Shown: positions 18,359 through 28,928 of the stretch, piece by piece
How the letters are laid out: each line of letters opens with the position of its first letter
How positions within the stretch are numbered: the first letter of the stretch is position 1
Assembly (NCBI GenBank): GCA_947503175.1
Contig: CANNCO010000003.1
Location: forward strand, 503,501-567,500
Direction: 5' to 3'
Source: an uncultured Paracoccaceae bacterium
GTDB lineage: Bacteria; Pseudomonadota; Alphaproteobacteria; Rhodobacterales; Rhodobacteraceae
DNA length: 64,000 nucleotides
Position numbers and translations under genes: made by a program
The notes under the pieces: generated by a model
Told to the model about the DNA's origin: nothing
The model's database searches: none
Seen by the model: only the letters and a program-made list of their open reading frames with translations

Positions 18359-19213
18359 ATGCGTTCAAAGCTTGATACTCGTGCGATTGGACTGGATATC
18401 GGGCTTGCATTCACGAAATGGCTCACGGGTGCCGAAAACCTTCACTATGGGCTCTGGGACGATCTTGAGGTTAACGCCGCAAACCTTCGCGCGGCGCAAG
18501 ATGCCTTTACCGAAAAGCTCTTTTCGTTTCTGCCTCCGGGAAGGCTGCGAATACTGGATATTGGTGGTGGCGCAGGCGAAACGGCAGGAAAGCTGTGCGC
18601 GCTTGGCCATAGCGTTGAGATCGTTGTACCATCAACCTACCTAGCCAGCCGGTGTCGCGAGAATGCCCCGGATGCAAATGTCCACGAAGTACGGTTCGAG
18701 GACTTCTCGGATGACAAGGCATTCGATCTTTGTCTCTTTTCTGAGAGCTATCAATACATTCCGCTCGAAATAGGCCTTTCAAAATGCGCAGACCATTTGG
18801 TAGCGAGTGGGCATGTGCTATTGGCAGATTGCTTCCGATCGAATGAGTTCGACGGATTAGATCATTCAATCGTTGGTGGTGGTCACCGACTCTCAGATTT
18901 TCGGAGCGTCCTTGACGGCAGTCCGTTTGAGGAAACCGCGGGTGCCGACATCACCGACAGTGTCGCACCCTCGGTAGATCTGGAGCAGGCATTTTTTAAT
19001 GTCCTTGGCTATGCCGGATCGCGGATAGACAGCGAACTCGAAGCCAAACGCCCCAAACTGCGGTGGCTGTTACAAAAAGCGATCCGCGTGATGATCAACC
19101 AGCGCGGCCGCAAACGGCTGGATCAGAGGCTGAACAGACAGACACGAAGCAGCGATGTCTTTCGCCGCAACAACAGATACATCATCGCACTGCTAAACCG
19201 CATAGGCTCATAG
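18359..19213 (+). CDS. SAM-dependent methyltransferase, class I
   Basis: 284 residues. An early HYGLWDDLEVNAANLRAAQDAF segment resembles the lead-in of cyclopropane-synthase or tocopherol-type small-molecule methyltransferases. The AdoMet-binding motif I is ILDIGGGAGETAGKL, with a later acidic strand (ATGHVLLADCF-like: ASGHVLLADCFRSN). The C-terminal third is basic (QRGRKRLDQRLNRQTR) and may contact membrane or nucleic acid. Substrate cannot be predicted. It reads with rppH and converges on the mltB-type gene 82 bp away, where I see no gene. Confidence 0.75.
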   Translation: MRSKLDTRAIGLDIGLAFTKWLTGAENLHYGLWDDLEVNAANLRAAQDAFTEKLFSFLPPGRLRILDIGGGAGETAGKLCALGHSVEIVVPSTYLASRCRENAPDANVHEVRFEDFSDDKAFDLCLFSESYQYIPLEIGLSKCADHLVASGHVLLADCFRSNEFDGLDHSIVGGGHRLSDFRSVLDGSPFEETAGADITDSVAPSVDLEQAFFNVLGYAGSRIDSELEAKRPKLRWLLQKAIRVMINQRGRKRLDQRLNRQTRSSDVFRRNNRYIIALLNRIGS

Positions 19214-19295
19214 AGCCGACGCTTTCGTTGTCACCTCTGCGTTTGCGGACCTCCCAAAAGGATCATGGCAACACAGCTTCGAAGATCCGTCTGGG

Positions 19296-20549
19296 TTACC
19301 GTAGACGGCGAAGAATCTCATAACTGGCGTATCCGTCCGGAGTCATACCTACGGATCGCTGAAATGCTCGTATCGCGGCAATCGTGTTCGGACCGATTAT
19401 GCCATCGACCCCCTTGGTGTCGAAGCCTGCGCGTGTAAGCCTCTGTTGCATCTCTTGTCTCTCGGAAAACCTGAGGTTTCTATCGTCGCGCGGCCAACCC
19501 GACTTCAGCGCAGCGCCCCCGGCGATACGGTCGCTGAGGTGACCAACGCCGATTACATAGGCATCGGCTGTATTGTACCGCTCAATAACGTGGAAGTTGT
19601 CGAAGATCATAAAGGCCGTGCCCTGCGCTCCAGCGGGTAGAAGGATCGAAGCGCGTCCGTGGTTCGGCACCGGGCGCCCGCTTGTGTCGCGGACACCCAT
19701 TCTTGCCCATTCTGCCGGGCTTTTCTTGATACGAGCACCCGTCTGATCGTAGTTAAAGCCGCGAGGCAAAATGACCTCCACACCCCACGGCTGACCTTTA
19801 GTCCAACCAAACCTCTGGAGATAAGCTGCCGTTGACGCCAGTGCATCTGTTGGATCATCAGACCAGATGTCCCGCTTGCCATCGCCGCGAAAATCCACTG
19901 CGTAAGCCAGATAGGATGTCGGAATGAACTGGGTATGTCCCATCGCACCGGCCCAGGATCCGGTCATATCCCGGGGTCGCACATCGCCCTGTTGAATGAT
20001 CTTCAAAGCTGCGACCAGCTGTTCTTCAAAGAACTTTCCTCGCCGCCCATCGAACGCAAGTGTTGCGACAGCAGAGATGAGCGGCGTGTCACCCTTGAAT
20101 GCACCGTAGGCACTTTCCAGTCCCCAGACCGCCGTGACGACTTCCGCCTCTACGCCAAAACGCGCTTCGATCTCGGTCAAGATCCCGCGATGTTCACGCA
20201 AGGCCGCTCGGCCGTTCTTAACGCGCGTCTCACTGACAGCGCTGTCCAGATAGTCCCAGATCTGCTTTGTGAACTCGGACTGATTTCTATCTCGCTCGAT
20301 CACGTCAGTTTCGTATCGCACATTATCAAAGGCGGAAGCGAATACGTCCGGGCGGATACCCTGTCGCAGGGCCCGTGTCCGAAAACCGTCAATCCATCTT
20401 TGAAATGTACGGTTCGACACAGATGCGGTCATCGCAATCGATCCGGGTTCAAGGAGCCTGGCCTTCGGTCGAGGCGCCGTGTCCGGCGCAACGGCAAACG
20501 AGGGAAGCGCGGTGACAATGCAGGCCACCACAGCCAAAGCAAATCGCAT
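19296..20549 (-). CDS. mltB: MltB-type lytic murein transglycosylase with C-terminal peptidoglycan-binding domain
   Basis: 417 residues from ATG 20549, which starts a clear signal peptide (MRFALAVVACIVTALPSFA). An in-frame ATG at 20609 adds a non-signal extension and is less likely. The SLT_2 domain (~45-340) carries the catalytic glutamate in VWGLESAYGAFKGDTP and the family segments SWAGAMGHTQFIPTSYL and DIWSDDPTDALASTAAYL. A PG_binding_1 domain closes the protein (MQQRLTRAGFDTKGVDGIIGP). It cleaves glycan strands to 1,6-anhydro-MurNAc products, which feed the recycling genes amgK and murU later in the window. No lipobox seen, so it is probably soluble in the periplasm. Confidence 0.9.
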   Translation of the reverse strand: MRFALAVVACIVTALPSFAVAPDTAPRPKARLLEPGSIAMTASVSNRTFQRWIDGFRTRALRQGIRPDVFASAFDNVRYETDVIERDRNQSEFTKQIWDYLDSAVSETRVKNGRAALREHRGILTEIEARFGVEAEVVTAVWGLESAYGAFKGDTPLISAVATLAFDGRRGKFFEEQLVAALKIIQQGDVRPRDMTGSWAGAMGHTQFIPTSYLAYAVDFRGDGKRDIWSDDPTDALASTAAYLQRFGWTKGQPWGVEVILPRGFNYDQTGARIKKSPAEWARMGVRDTSGRPVPNHGRASILLPAGAQGTAFMIFDNFHVIERYNTADAYVIGVGHLSDRIAGGAALKSGWPRDDRNLRFSERQEMQQRLTRAGFDTKGVDGIIGPNTIAAIRAFQRSVGMTPDGYASYEILRRLR

Positions 20550-20641
20550 GGGAACACCTGATTCATTCTTTCTGCTCAGGCTCAGTGTAGCGCAGGCTTG
20601 GTCGAGCACAAAGTCAGAAGATTGACAGCGGCAAAGCTCTG

Positions 20642-22870
20642 CTATTTCCGGCGACGGCGAGAGACGTTTCGTTTGAAACCCCTTCGTGGTCCATTGCGCC
20701 GCTTTCCACGAACGGGAGAGGGCATCATTTTGTCTTCCACTTCAAGAAGTTCCAGCATCAAGCCGCCAGTGACAGGCTCCGCTTCAACAAGCCGAACCTT
20801 CACGCGAAGACCGATGCCAATTTCAAATCCAGTATCGGCACCCATCAGCGTTTGTGCGTCGCGATCGAAATGGAAGTATTCCCGCCCGATAGAGCGGATT
20901 GGGACGAGACCATCCGCACCGGTTTCATCTAGCTTGACGAAAGCCCCGAAGCGCGCAACTCCGGAAATTCGTCCAGACATCTCGCTCCCGACGCGTTCTG
21001 AGAGATAGCTCGCAAGGTAGCGGTCTGTCGTGTCACGCTCTGCCGCCATCGACCGGCGTTCGGTTTCGGAAATGTGCTTTGCTGTGTCAGAGATTGTCTC
21101 GATTTCAGCATTCGACAGGCCGTCTGCCCCCCAACCATGAACAGAAACCAAAGCCCGGTGAACAACGAGATCGGAGTAACGTCGGATTGGAGAGGTGAAG
21201 TGGGCATAAGATCGGAGTGCCAGCCCGAAATGACCGAGATTCTCCGGCGAGTAGTATGCTTGCGTCATCGAGCGCAGTGTCGTGAGATTTATAAGTTCAT
21301 CATGGTCGGTGCCCTCTGCCTGATCGAGCAGGTGATTGAGGTGACGTGTCTTGAGAACCTGACCTTTCGCAAGCACAAATCCAGATGCAGATGCGACCTC
21401 CCTTAGAGCTTCGAGCTTCTCTGGAGAAGGTTCCTCATGAACACGGTAAAGAAATGGCGAACGGGCTTTCTGTAGCTCCTCCGCAGCTGCAACGTTGGCA
21501 AGCACCATAAACTCTTCAATCATACGGTGTGCATCGAGTCTTTCCTTGTAGTTTACGGACTTCACAGTTCCGGATTGATCAAGTTCTATGCGTCTTTCCG
21601 GAAGGTCCAATTCCAAGGGCTGGCGCGCCTCTCGTGCTGTTCTGAGCGCCCCGTAGGCACGGAAGAGGGGGTGGATGACTTCGTCGACAAGGGCGGTACA
21701 ACGTTCCGATGGCATACCATCCTCTGCCATCTGAACTTCCTCGTAGTTCAAGGATGCCAGCGACTTCATCATTCCCCGAACAAACTGGTGCGAGAGCTTC
21801 TCTCCGCCCCTCGTTATTTGAATCCGAACTGCAATACATGCACGCGGCACGCCTTCGTGCAACGAACAGAGATCACCCGAAAGCCGATCGGGCAACATCG
21901 GAACAACCCTGTCAGGGAAGTAGGTGGAATTACCTCTAAACCGTGCCTCGCGATTCAGATCAGTGCCAGGTCGCACATAGTGCGCGACATCCGCGATCGC
22001 GACCCAGATAACGTAACCCCCTGTGTTCTGCGGATCTTCATCCTCATGCGCCCAGCAAGCATCATCATGATCCCGAGCGTCCGAGGGATCAATCGTCACC
22101 AACGGTAGATCGCGAAGATCCTGACGGTCGTCCAAGTCGGCCGGACTCATCTTGTCAGCTTCGGCAATCACCCCGTCGGAAAAACGGTCGGGAATGCCAT
22201 GTTGATGAATAGCAATAAGTGAAACCGCTTTCGGTGCTGCCGGATTTCCAAGCCTGTTGATGACGCGGGCCCTTGGCAATCCCATCCGACCTTTGGGACC
22301 GGATTGCTCTGCTTCGACCAGTTCGCCATCCTGGGCGCCGCTTATGTCACGCTCGCCAATGTGCCATTCTCGGGCCGCGCCTTTGTCAACGGGAACAATG
22401 CGCCCCCCTTCCGAGAGTTTCCTGAAGACACCCAGTATCCTCTGCGGGTTTGTACCGATTCTGCGGATCATCCTTGCTTCGTATGCGTGATCATCACCGG
22501 ACACTTCTGTCAGTCGAGCGAGAATACGATCCCCTTCGCCCAGCGCAGGGTCGGAATCTCTGGGTACAAAAAGAATGATCGGCACCGGGGCTTCACCCGC
22601 CCATTCAAGCGGCCGCGCATAAACATCTCCGTCTTGCCCGGGAGATTCTATTTGTAGGACAGAAACCGGGGGCAGCTTGTCGGGGTCGCGATAGGTCCGC
22701 TTTCGCTTTTCCAGGTAACCTTCGTCCTGAAGTTCTCGAAGGATCCGCTTGAGATCAATGCGATCTGATCCTTTAAGACCGAACGCCTTCGCAATCTCGC
22801 GCTTTCCCATCTGCGTGGGGTTCTCGGAAATCCAGTCAAGTATCTCGGCTTTTGAGGGAATACGAGCCAT
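20642..22870 (-). CDS. rnr: Ribonuclease R (3'-5' exoribonuclease, RNB family)
   Basis: 742 residues. An N-terminal helix-turn-helix (SKAEILDWISENPTQMGKRE) precedes OB-type cold-shock domains, the RNB catalytic domain (DPSDARDHDDACWA, the acidic cluster that binds Mg2+; then HYVRPGTDLNREA), and a C-terminal S1 domain (GSEMSGRISGVARFGAFVKL). The end is strongly basic (KRRNGPRRGFKRNVSRRRRK), as in other RNase R proteins, and helps degrade structured RNA. ATG 22870 is chosen because the conserved start is MARIPSKAEI. It follows the DUF2064-type gene by 11 bp. Confidence 0.95.
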   Translation of the reverse strand: MARIPSKAEILDWISENPTQMGKREIAKAFGLKGSDRIDLKRILRELQDEGYLEKRKRTYRDPDKLPPVSVLQIESPGQDGDVYARPLEWAGEAPVPIILFVPRDSDPALGEGDRILARLTEVSGDDHAYEARMIRRIGTNPQRILGVFRKLSEGGRIVPVDKGAAREWHIGERDISGAQDGELVEAEQSGPKGRMGLPRARVINRLGNPAAPKAVSLIAIHQHGIPDRFSDGVIAEADKMSPADLDDRQDLRDLPLVTIDPSDARDHDDACWAHEDEDPQNTGGYVIWVAIADVAHYVRPGTDLNREARFRGNSTYFPDRVVPMLPDRLSGDLCSLHEGVPRACIAVRIQITRGGEKLSHQFVRGMMKSLASLNYEEVQMAEDGMPSERCTALVDEVIHPLFRAYGALRTAREARQPLELDLPERRIELDQSGTVKSVNYKERLDAHRMIEEFMVLANVAAAEELQKARSPFLYRVHEEPSPEKLEALREVASASGFVLAKGQVLKTRHLNHLLDQAEGTDHDELINLTTLRSMTQAYYSPENLGHFGLALRSYAHFTSPIRRYSDLVVHRALVSVHGWGADGLSNAEIETISDTAKHISETERRSMAAERDTTDRYLASYLSERVGSEMSGRISGVARFGAFVKLDETGADGLVPIRSIGREYFHFDRDAQTLMGADTGFEIGIGLRVKVRLVEAEPVTGGLMLELLEVEDKMMPSPVRGKRRNGPRRGFKRNVSRRRRK

Positions 22871-22881
22871 GGTTTCGGCTA

Positions 22882-23505
22882 TCATGGCCGGTGGTGGCCG
22901 TCACCGGAATTATTCGCCTTTAGGTCTGATCCACAATCGACGTCCGAAAGTATGTCGGTATCAGCGATACTGAGGCCTTCCAAGGTCGCTAGGGTGTCGT
23001 TCAATGCGTGACGGCCAGACCAGCGGACACTGGTGAACGCCTTTCTTGGTAACCTATTTCCATGTCGAAACCCTATCAGCCAGTATCCGCCGTCACGCGC
23101 AGGTCCGACGACACAATCGTTTCTGCCCAACAACCTGAAAGCCCCGGCAATGTGGTGCTGTGTCACCCCGGGTATGTCCGCCCCAATAACAACTGCAGGA
23201 CCCGGTGGTAGACGTCGGAAGACACTTGCCATCCTTGAGCCTAGGTCTCCCCGCCCCTGTGAGAGTCGGAAGAACCGATTGGGCCAAGCCCGTGAGTTAA
23301 GCCCCTCGATGTCCGGACTGACCGCCAGAATGGTGTCCCATCGTGGGTCGGAAAGACGCCGGAGCAGGCATTTTACCTGATGCCTGAACCACCAAGCAGA
23401 CGTGACAATGCCAATATCGCGTCCCAGTCTGGTCTTTACACGCCCCGGACGCGGAACCTTGACCATCACAACGACACGTTGGCGAAACCTAGGCGAAATA
23501 GTCAC
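22882..23505 (-). CDS. DUF2064 / TIGR04282-type glycosyltransferase-like protein
   Basis: 207 residues with a GT-A-like nucleotidyltransferase pattern: [22 protein letters not shown] at the start, an acidic site [12 protein letters not shown] in the middle, and [18 protein letters not shown], all typical of the family first linked to arsenosugar synthesis in cyanobacteria. No arsenic genes lie nearby, so that role should not be assumed. Its 5' end overlaps the 3' end of dapE by 17 nt and rnr follows at 11 bp, so it belongs to a dapE-this-rnr transcription unit. Confidence 0.85.
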   Translation of the reverse strand: MTISPRFRQRVVVMVKVPRPGRVKTRLGRDIGIVTSAWWFRHQVKCLLRRLSDPRWDTILAVSPDIEGLNSRAWPNRFFRLSQGRGDLGSRMASVFRRLPPGPAVVIGADIPGVTQHHIAGAFRLLGRNDCVVGPARDGGYWLIGFRHGNRLPRKAFTSVRWSGRHALNDTLATLEGLSIADTDILSDVDCGSDLKANNSGDGHHRP

Positions 23506-24667
23506 GCAGAATACGGGAATAAACCGCCTTCAATTGCCGGATATGTGAAATCTTCACACGCTCGTTGATCTGGTGCATGGTCTGGCCGACCAGTCCAAAC
23601 TCAAGCACAGGACAATGCGCTCTGATAAACCTTGCATCGGACGTACCACCGGCCGTGGAAAGAACGGGCTGCGTTCCGGTTTCGGCTTCGATGGACCTAG
23701 AAACCAGATCGGAGAACTCACCCGGCGGGGTCAGAAAACTCTCACCAGAAACACGCGTCTGCACGTCGATTGACACACCTGTGCTTTCTTCGACAGCGCG
23801 CACCTCTTCTGCCAGCCAGTCCAGAAGAGTGGCCGAGCTCTGTGCATCATTGAACCGGATATTAAGAACGCCTCTGCATGTAGCGGGGATCACGTTGGTA
23901 GCGGCGTTGCCCGTGTCTATTGTGGTGACAGCAAGGGTCGACGGATCGAAATGCTTTGTGCCGCTGTCGAGTTGCTTTGAACTTAAGCGATGCATCAAGG
24001 TGGAGAGCGCTGTAACCGGGTTTCTGGCACGGTCTGGATAGGCCGAATGACCCTGAACACCCGTCGCGGTGAATCGCGCGGTCATGGAACCACGGCGCCC
24101 GATCTTGATCGTATCGCCCATGATTTCGAGACATGTCGGTTCACCAACGATGCAGACAGACATGCGTTCACCCTGTCGCTCCATCCAATCGAGGATCGCG
24201 ACCGTACCGTCCGTTGCATCCCCCTCTTCATCGCCTGTGATGGTGATGACAACCGAACCTTCGGGTGGTTGGTTGCGAACCATGTCGACGGCTGCAGCCA
24301 CAAATGCCGCGACACCCGACTTCATGTCTGCTGCGCCGCGCCCCCAAATCTGGTCTTCTGCAAGGACTGCATCAAATGGAGGAACGCTCCAGTCTGAATG
24401 ATCACCGGGTGGAACGACATCGACATGCCCGTTGAAACCGAAACTCTGTGCGCTGCCCCTCGGACCCCAGCGGGCAAACAGGTTGGATACTCCATTTCGA
24501 TCAGCCCGAAAGCACTCAAAACCGGCACTCGCGAGTACATCCTCGAGAATCTTCATCGCGCCTGCATCTGCCGGAGTGACAGATGGGCACCGGATCAACC
24601 GGGCCGTCAGTTCAACCGGATCGCATTCGTCCAAATCGGCTACTCCTCCACGATCTGACATGTTCAT
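23489..24667 (-). CDS. dapE: Succinyl-diaminopimelate desuccinylase
   Basis: Hydrolyses N-succinyl-LL-diaminopimelate in the succinylase branch of lysine/DAP synthesis. 392 residues of the M20 family. Metal-binding and catalytic motifs are visible: [36 protein letters not shown] (catalytic glutamate pair) and the dimerisation-domain histidine region [21 protein letters not shown] near the end is DapE-specific. Overlaps the 112-residue unknown protein upstream by 4 nt (ATGA). dapD lies 1.2 kb upstream on the same strand. Confidence 0.95.
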   Translation of the reverse strand: MNMSDRGGVADLDECDPVELTARLIRCPSVTPADAGAMKILEDVLASAGFECFRADRNGVSNLFARWGPRGSAQSFGFNGHVDVVPPGDHSDWSVPPFDAVLAEDQIWGRGAADMKSGVAAFVAAAVDMVRNQPPEGSVVITITGDEEGDATDGTVAILDWMERQGERMSVCIVGEPTCLEIMGDTIKIGRRGSMTARFTATGVQGHSAYPDRARNPVTALSTLMHRLSSKQLDSGTKHFDPSTLAVTTIDTGNAATNVIPATCRGVLNIRFNDAQSSATLLDWLAEEVRAVEESTGVSIDVQTRVSGESFLTPPGEFSDLVSRSIEAETGTQPVLSTAGGTSDARFIRAHCPVLEFGLVGQTMHQINERVKISHIRQLKAVYSRILRDYFA

Positions 24668-25002
24668 ACTTGGCCGGCTTCTTCGAAAAGCGGCTCGATG
24701 CTTGCAACGATAACCGCGTTCTCTCGTAATGCACGGTTCATCAGGTCAGCCTCTTCTCCCGGGATATCATGCCCCATCTCGCGTCTTTCTGCGGCAGTCC
24801 CGTATGCGGTGACGTCAAGCGGTGCGAGACCTGCCTGTTTGAGAACTGAGACTGTCTCCCGAACCGCTTCGCCCTCAGTTGCGCCACTCGCATAGCACAT
24901 TAGAACGGCACCAGTTGCCAAGTCTGGCAGATTGTCATCTGCCTTGCGTCCCACCTGAACCAACAGCGTGTACACGGCCTGTTTCTTTTTCTCCGAAACC
25001 AT
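24664..25002 (-). CDS. Conserved small protein of unknown function coupled to dapE
   Basis: 112 residues, no signal peptide or membrane helix. Sequence features: a basic start ([20 protein letters not shown]), [31 protein letters not shown] suggesting an alpha/beta fold, and an acidic tail. The ATGA overlap with dapE means translational coupling, so a role near DAP synthesis or simply shared expression is plausible. I recognise no named family. Confidence 0.7.
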   Translation of the reverse strand: MVSEKKKQAVYTLLVQVGRKADDNLPDLATGAVLMCYASGATEGEAVRETVSVLKQAGLAPLDVTAYGTAAERREMGHDIPGEEADLMNRALRENAVIVASIEPLFEEAGQV

Positions 25003-25048
25003 AGCTTTGATCTGACAGAGACCAAGCTAACGTGCAAGATTTCAGCGG

Positions 25049-25822
25049 TTACTCCGGCAATACAGGAATCAGGCGGAGTGAATGCCCAAGAGGGGGAAAC
25101 TCTCTCCCCGGGTACGGATCCCAGCTTTCATTAGCTTCATAGAGGTATCGGAATGCTGCGATCAGGCGCCTTTGAAAGAGGTCACCATCTGCCTGTTCGA
25201 TATTGGCCGCATCTGCCCATATACGTGCAGTGGACTCCAGGTCGCCCCCTGTGAGAGCAAGCCTTAAGGCCTCCAAGGTCCCGTCATCAGTGGGCGGGGA
25301 TTTGCGTTCCAGAAGCAACAAGACCGACTTTCTTTCTTGAGTCGTACAAAATGCGGCATGGGGAGGATCTGTGAGCAGTACACGGCCCTCCCGGTGCGCA
25401 CGCAGGTAGCCGTGCAGTATGGCACCTCTGCCAGCAGGCTCGATCAGTTGGTAATGAGGTTGAAATGCATCCCAATGCCAATAAAGGTCATCCAAACCGG
25501 CACCCGACTGGAGTCTATCGGCAAGCAGCACTGCAGTCGACGTAACAAAAGCAGTATGGTCGTCGTCGGGAAGAGTTGCAGCAAGCAACAATGCCGTATG
25601 AAGAATCGCCGCGTCTTCATCGGTTAACTTACAACCCTGTTCAAATATCAATCGCCGTAGATGTGCGCTGCCGTCACCAGCTGAAACACCGGCGCCAATC
25701 CGTTCCAACGTCTCATCGGTAACCAAACACGCCAAGGCTCTAAGGTCGTGAATAGCCTGCAGAGTTCGGAAGCTCACTAAATCATTTTGACTCGCACACA
25801 TCCGATTAGCCTCGGTCACCAT
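25049..25822 (-). CDS. Protein of unknown function between dapD and dapE
   Basis: 257 residues, cytoplasmic by appearance, mostly helical and acidic. Recognisable only as a hypothetical protein; DLYWHWDAFQPHYQLIEPAGRGAI and WDPYPGREFPPLGHSLRL near the C-terminus look like conserved core segments. Start may be ATG 25822 or the in-frame ATG at 25801 (MCASQNDL). Same strand as dapD (61 bp upstream) and the 112-residue protein (46 bp downstream), so likely in one operon with dap genes. Confidence 0.65.
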   Translation of the reverse strand: MVTEANRMCASQNDLVSFRTLQAIHDLRALACLVTDETLERIGAGVSAGDGSAHLRRLIFEQGCKLTDEDAAILHTALLLAATLPDDDHTAFVTSTAVLLADRLQSGAGLDDLYWHWDAFQPHYQLIEPAGRGAILHGYLRAHREGRVLLTDPPHAAFCTTQERKSVLLLLERKSPPTDDGTLEALRLALTGGDLESTARIWADAANIEQADGDLFQRRLIAAFRYLYEANESWDPYPGREFPPLGHSLRLIPVLPE

Positions 25823-25883
25823 TTCGTCATGACGGCGGCAATTGACAGACCGATTGACTGCAAATTGGAAACAGTTCGTTTCA

Positions 25884-26711
25884 CTAATCGCGCAAGAGTT
25901 CGTTGATTCCGGTTTTGGACCGGGTTTTTTCGTCGACGCGCTTAACGATTACGGCACAATAGAGGTGAACCCCGTTCGAAGAAGGCATCGAGCCGGCCAC
26001 AACAACAGAGTAAGGTGGCACTTCTCCATAGATCACCTCACCTGTGGAACGATCAACGATCTTGGTCGACTGACCAATGAACACCCCCATTCCCAGAACA
26101 GAACCTTCTCGAACTATGACCCCTTCAACGACCTCTGAACGGGCGCCTATGAAGCAGTTATCTTCGATTATTGTAGGTCCCGCCTGCATGGGTTCCAACA
26201 CACCGCCGATACCAACACCACCTGACAGATGAACGTTCTTTCCGATCTGTGCGCACGAACCGACCGTCGCCCAAGTGTCAACCATCGTGCCGGAGTCCAC
26301 ATAGGCGCCAAGGTTTATGAATGAGGGCATAAGCACGACACCCGGTGCGATGAATGCCGACTTCCGAACGATGCAGTTGGGAACCGCGCGAAACCCCGCA
26401 GCTCTCCATTGATTGTCGCCCCAGTCTCTGAACTTCGAATCAACTTTGTCCCACCAAGATCCACCCTGCGGCCCACCAGATTGCTGCTCCATGTCGTGAA
26501 GCCGGAAGCCCAGAAGAACCGCTTTCTTTGCCCATTGATTCACATGCCATGTGCCGTCTTCCTGTTTTTCGGCGACGCGCAGTTTTCCGCTATCGAGGGC
26601 CGCAAGCGTATCTTCGATCGCTTCCCGGGTCTCACCCACGGTTTGCGGTGTAATACTGTCACGAGCATCCCATGCAGCTTCGATCGAAATCTCTAGTGCA
26701 GCGTTGGACAT
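25884..26711 (-). CDS. dapD: 2,3,4,5-tetrahydropyridine-2,6-dicarboxylate N-succinyltransferase
   Basis: Transfers succinyl from succinyl-CoA to tetrahydrodipicolinate, the step before DapC/DapE. 275 residues, the normal length. The N-terminal helical domain (~1-100) is followed by a left-handed beta-helix of hexapeptide repeats ([20 protein letters not shown], then [40 protein letters not shown]). [18 protein letters not shown] at the end is characteristic. ATG 26711 has GAGGAAA 5 bp upstream. Divergent from the LOG gene, 87 bp away. Confidence 0.97.
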   Translation of the reverse strand: MSNAALEISIEAAWDARDSITPQTVGETREAIEDTLAALDSGKLRVAEKQEDGTWHVNQWAKKAVLLGFRLHDMEQQSGGPQGGSWWDKVDSKFRDWGDNQWRAAGFRAVPNCIVRKSAFIAPGVVLMPSFINLGAYVDSGTMVDTWATVGSCAQIGKNVHLSGGVGIGGVLEPMQAGPTIIEDNCFIGARSEVVEGVIVREGSVLGMGVFIGQSTKIVDRSTGEVIYGEVPPYSVVVAGSMPSSNGVHLYCAVIVKRVDEKTRSKTGINELLRD

Positions 26712-26798
26712 CGGCTTTCCTCAATTTCGTTACTGGCTTCGCTTACGCGGAGCCTATATGCGGTTGCGGACCAGCACGCAACGCGACAGGAGCCGGCA

Positions 26799-27644
26799 GT
26801 GACAGACGATCGTAACAGACCGTTCCGCGACGCCCACCAGGATATCGAAACCACTCAAGAGATACCCGATACGCAACAAACACGGGCATCAGCCTATCGC
26901 CTGGCATTCAACGATCCCGATTTCTTGTGCCGGGATGAGTTGCGTCCCGTACGTCTTCAACTTGAGCTGCTGAAACCCGAGATGTTGATGAGCGAGCTGG
27001 GGGTCGATTCCACAATCGTTCTTTTTGGTGGCGCAAGAATTCCTTCTCCGGAAAACCAAACTACAGCACGGACAAAGACGCTTGCCGATCTGTCCCGCTA
27101 TTATGAAGAAGCGCGCAGCTTCTCACGCATCATGACGGAACGCAGTAAGTCAAACGGGCATCGTACGGATGTTATTGTGACCGGTGGTGGGCCCGGTGTC
27201 ATGGAGGCGGGAAACCGCGGCGCGTCAGAAGCCGGTGGTGTTTCAGTTGGTCTGAACATCGTTCTTCCCCACGAACAAGCCCCGAACGAGTTTGTCACAC
27301 CAGAGCTGTGCTTCAACTTTCATTACTTTGGTATCCGAAAGATGCATTTTTTGATGCGCGCGCGTGCCGTCGTTGTCTTTCCAGGCGGGTTTGGAACCCT
27401 AGACGAACTCTTTGAAACTCTGACACTCGTTCAGACAGGGCGTATGGAGCAGGTTCCGATACTTCTGTTCGGCAAGGATTTTTGGCAGTCCATCGTAAAC
27501 TGGGATGCGCTTTCTGACGCAGGTACTATCTCAGAAGAAGACCTGTCTCTGTTCCGCTTTGTCGAAACGGCTGACGAGGCGGTACATGAGATCGACAATT
27601 GGGCAAATGCGGGTGAAAAACGCGGCCACATCCCTGGCCGTTGA
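26799..27644 (+). CDS. LOG-family protein (TIGR00730; nucleotide 5'-monophosphate phosphoribohydrolase-like)
   Basis: 281 residues. Contains the LOG nucleotide-binding signatures IVTGGGPGVMEAGNRGA and VVVFPGGFGTLDELFETLTL (PGGxGTxxE). Members release free base from cytokinin riboside monophosphates or AMP; many were earlier called lysine decarboxylases. This protein has an extra ~75-residue N-terminal region (DRNRPFRDAHQDIETTQEIP...) relative to short LOGs, as in the longer bacterial subgroup. GTG start at 26799 is supported by an AGGAG site. Real substrate unknown. Confidence 0.88.
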   Translation: MTDDRNRPFRDAHQDIETTQEIPDTQQTRASAYRLAFNDPDFLCRDELRPVRLQLELLKPEMLMSELGVDSTIVLFGGARIPSPENQTTARTKTLADLSRYYEEARSFSRIMTERSKSNGHRTDVIVTGGGPGVMEAGNRGASEAGGVSVGLNIVLPHEQAPNEFVTPELCFNFHYFGIRKMHFLMRARAVVVFPGGFGTLDELFETLTLVQTGRMEQVPILLFGKDFWQSIVNWDALSDAGTISEEDLSLFRFVETADEAVHEIDNWANAGEKRGHIPGR

Positions 27645-27684
27645 TCGGGAAAGCGGTCCAAGCGGAAAACCAATCTGTTGAAAT

Positions 27685-28869
27685 CTAGTCTAACCCCGCC
27701 TCAGCCGCTATTTGCACACGGCTTTTTCTAGCCCGCTCTGTCTCCGATTTCAGCTGACCACATGCAGCCATGATATCTTCACCACGCGGCGTACGTATTG
27801 GAGATGCATAGCCGGCCTTGTAGATGATGTCTGCAAAGGACTGAATGCGACTCCAATCCGATCTTTGGTATGGTGCGCCCGGCCATTCATTGAACGGGAT
27901 CAGATTGATCTTCGCCGGAATACCGGAAATTAGCTTGATCAGCCGGCGTGCATCTTCGTCGCTGTCGTTAACATCCTTTAGCATCACGTATTCAAATGTG
28001 ATCCGCTCTGAATTCGAAAGCTTCGGATAAGCCCGAAGGACGTCAAGCAAAGCCTCGATGTTCCACTTCTTGTTGATCGGAACGAGTTTGTCACGGATCG
28101 CATCAGTCGTTCCGTGGAAGGACACTGCCAGTAGGCATCCGATTTCCTCGGCTGTCCGGGCAATCTCCGGGACCACGCCGCTGGTCGATAGCGTGATGCG
28201 TCGCCGGCTTAACGATATGCCTTCCCCATCCATAGCTATCTTCATCGCGTCACGCACGGCCTCGAAGTTATACAAGGGCTCGCCCATGCCCATCAGAACG
28301 ATATTCGACAGAAGGCGGGTCTCGTCATTTGGCGCGCGTCCGAGTTCCGGCCACTCGCCAAGATCGTCCCTTGCGATCATCACCTGACCGATGATCTCGC
28401 CCGCTGTTAGATTGCGGACAAGCTTTTGGGTCCCCGTGTGGCAGAACGAGCAGGTCAGTGTGCATCCAACCTGTGAACTGATGCAAAGCGTGCCGCGCCC
28501 CTGTTCGGGGATATAGACGGTCTCGACCTCATGTCCGCCAGCGATCCGCACAAGGTATTTGCGTGTTCCATCTTCAGAAACCTGGCGTTGGACAACCTCC
28601 GGAACCTCAATCACGAACCTTTCTGACAAATCCGCCCGGTAGGGTTTGGCAAGATTTGTCATCTGGTCGAAGGACCGAACGCCCTTCTGGTAGATCCATT
28701 GCCAAATCTGCCCGGTCCGCATTTTCACCTGACGCTCTGGCGTGCCTGCATCAATCAAAGCATCGCGCAGCCCCTCACGTGTGAGACCGATTAGGTTAAC
28801 TGGACCGTCCGGCAGCTTTCTTGGGAACGTCAGAACATCCTGGGTAATTGGAGCGCTTGCAGTCATCAT
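27685..28869 (-). CDS. rlmN: Dual-specificity 23S rRNA/tRNA adenine-C2 methyltransferase
   Basis: Radical SAM enzyme making m2A at 23S rRNA position 2503 and tRNA position 37. 394 residues. The iron-sulfur motif is CTLTCSFC (CxxxCxxC), preceded by [12 protein letters not shown] with the conserved cysteine, and followed by [15 protein letters not shown] and the SVSFHG-like [11 protein letters not shown]. The C-terminal [12 protein letters not shown]-type segment (IMAACGQLK) carries the methyl-carrier cysteine. Two adjacent ATGs (28869 and 28866) are possible; the second has better Shine-Dalgarno spacing to GAGG. Confidence 0.96.
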   Translation of the reverse strand: MMTASAPITQDVLTFPRKLPDGPVNLIGLTREGLRDALIDAGTPERQVKMRTGQIWQWIYQKGVRSFDQMTNLAKPYRADLSERFVIEVPEVVQRQVSEDGTRKYLVRIAGGHEVETVYIPEQGRGTLCISSQVGCTLTCSFCHTGTQKLVRNLTAGEIIGQVMIARDDLGEWPELGRAPNDETRLLSNIVLMGMGEPLYNFEAVRDAMKIAMDGEGISLSRRRITLSTSGVVPEIARTAEEIGCLLAVSFHGTTDAIRDKLVPINKKWNIEALLDVLRAYPKLSNSERITFEYVMLKDVNDSDEDARRLIKLISGIPAKINLIPFNEWPGAPYQRSDWSRIQSFADIIYKAGYASPIRTPRGEDIMAACGQLKSETERARKSRVQIAAEAGLD

Positions 28870-28928
28870 GGCCTCGGAACTGATCCGTGCCTGATATAGG
28901 GTTCAATCGAATTTGAAAACAGGCCGCG

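Noticed and set aside
22882-23505. Assignment of the DUF2064 protein to arsenosugar synthesis
   Set aside because: Family name only; no arsM or other arsenic genes are nearby.
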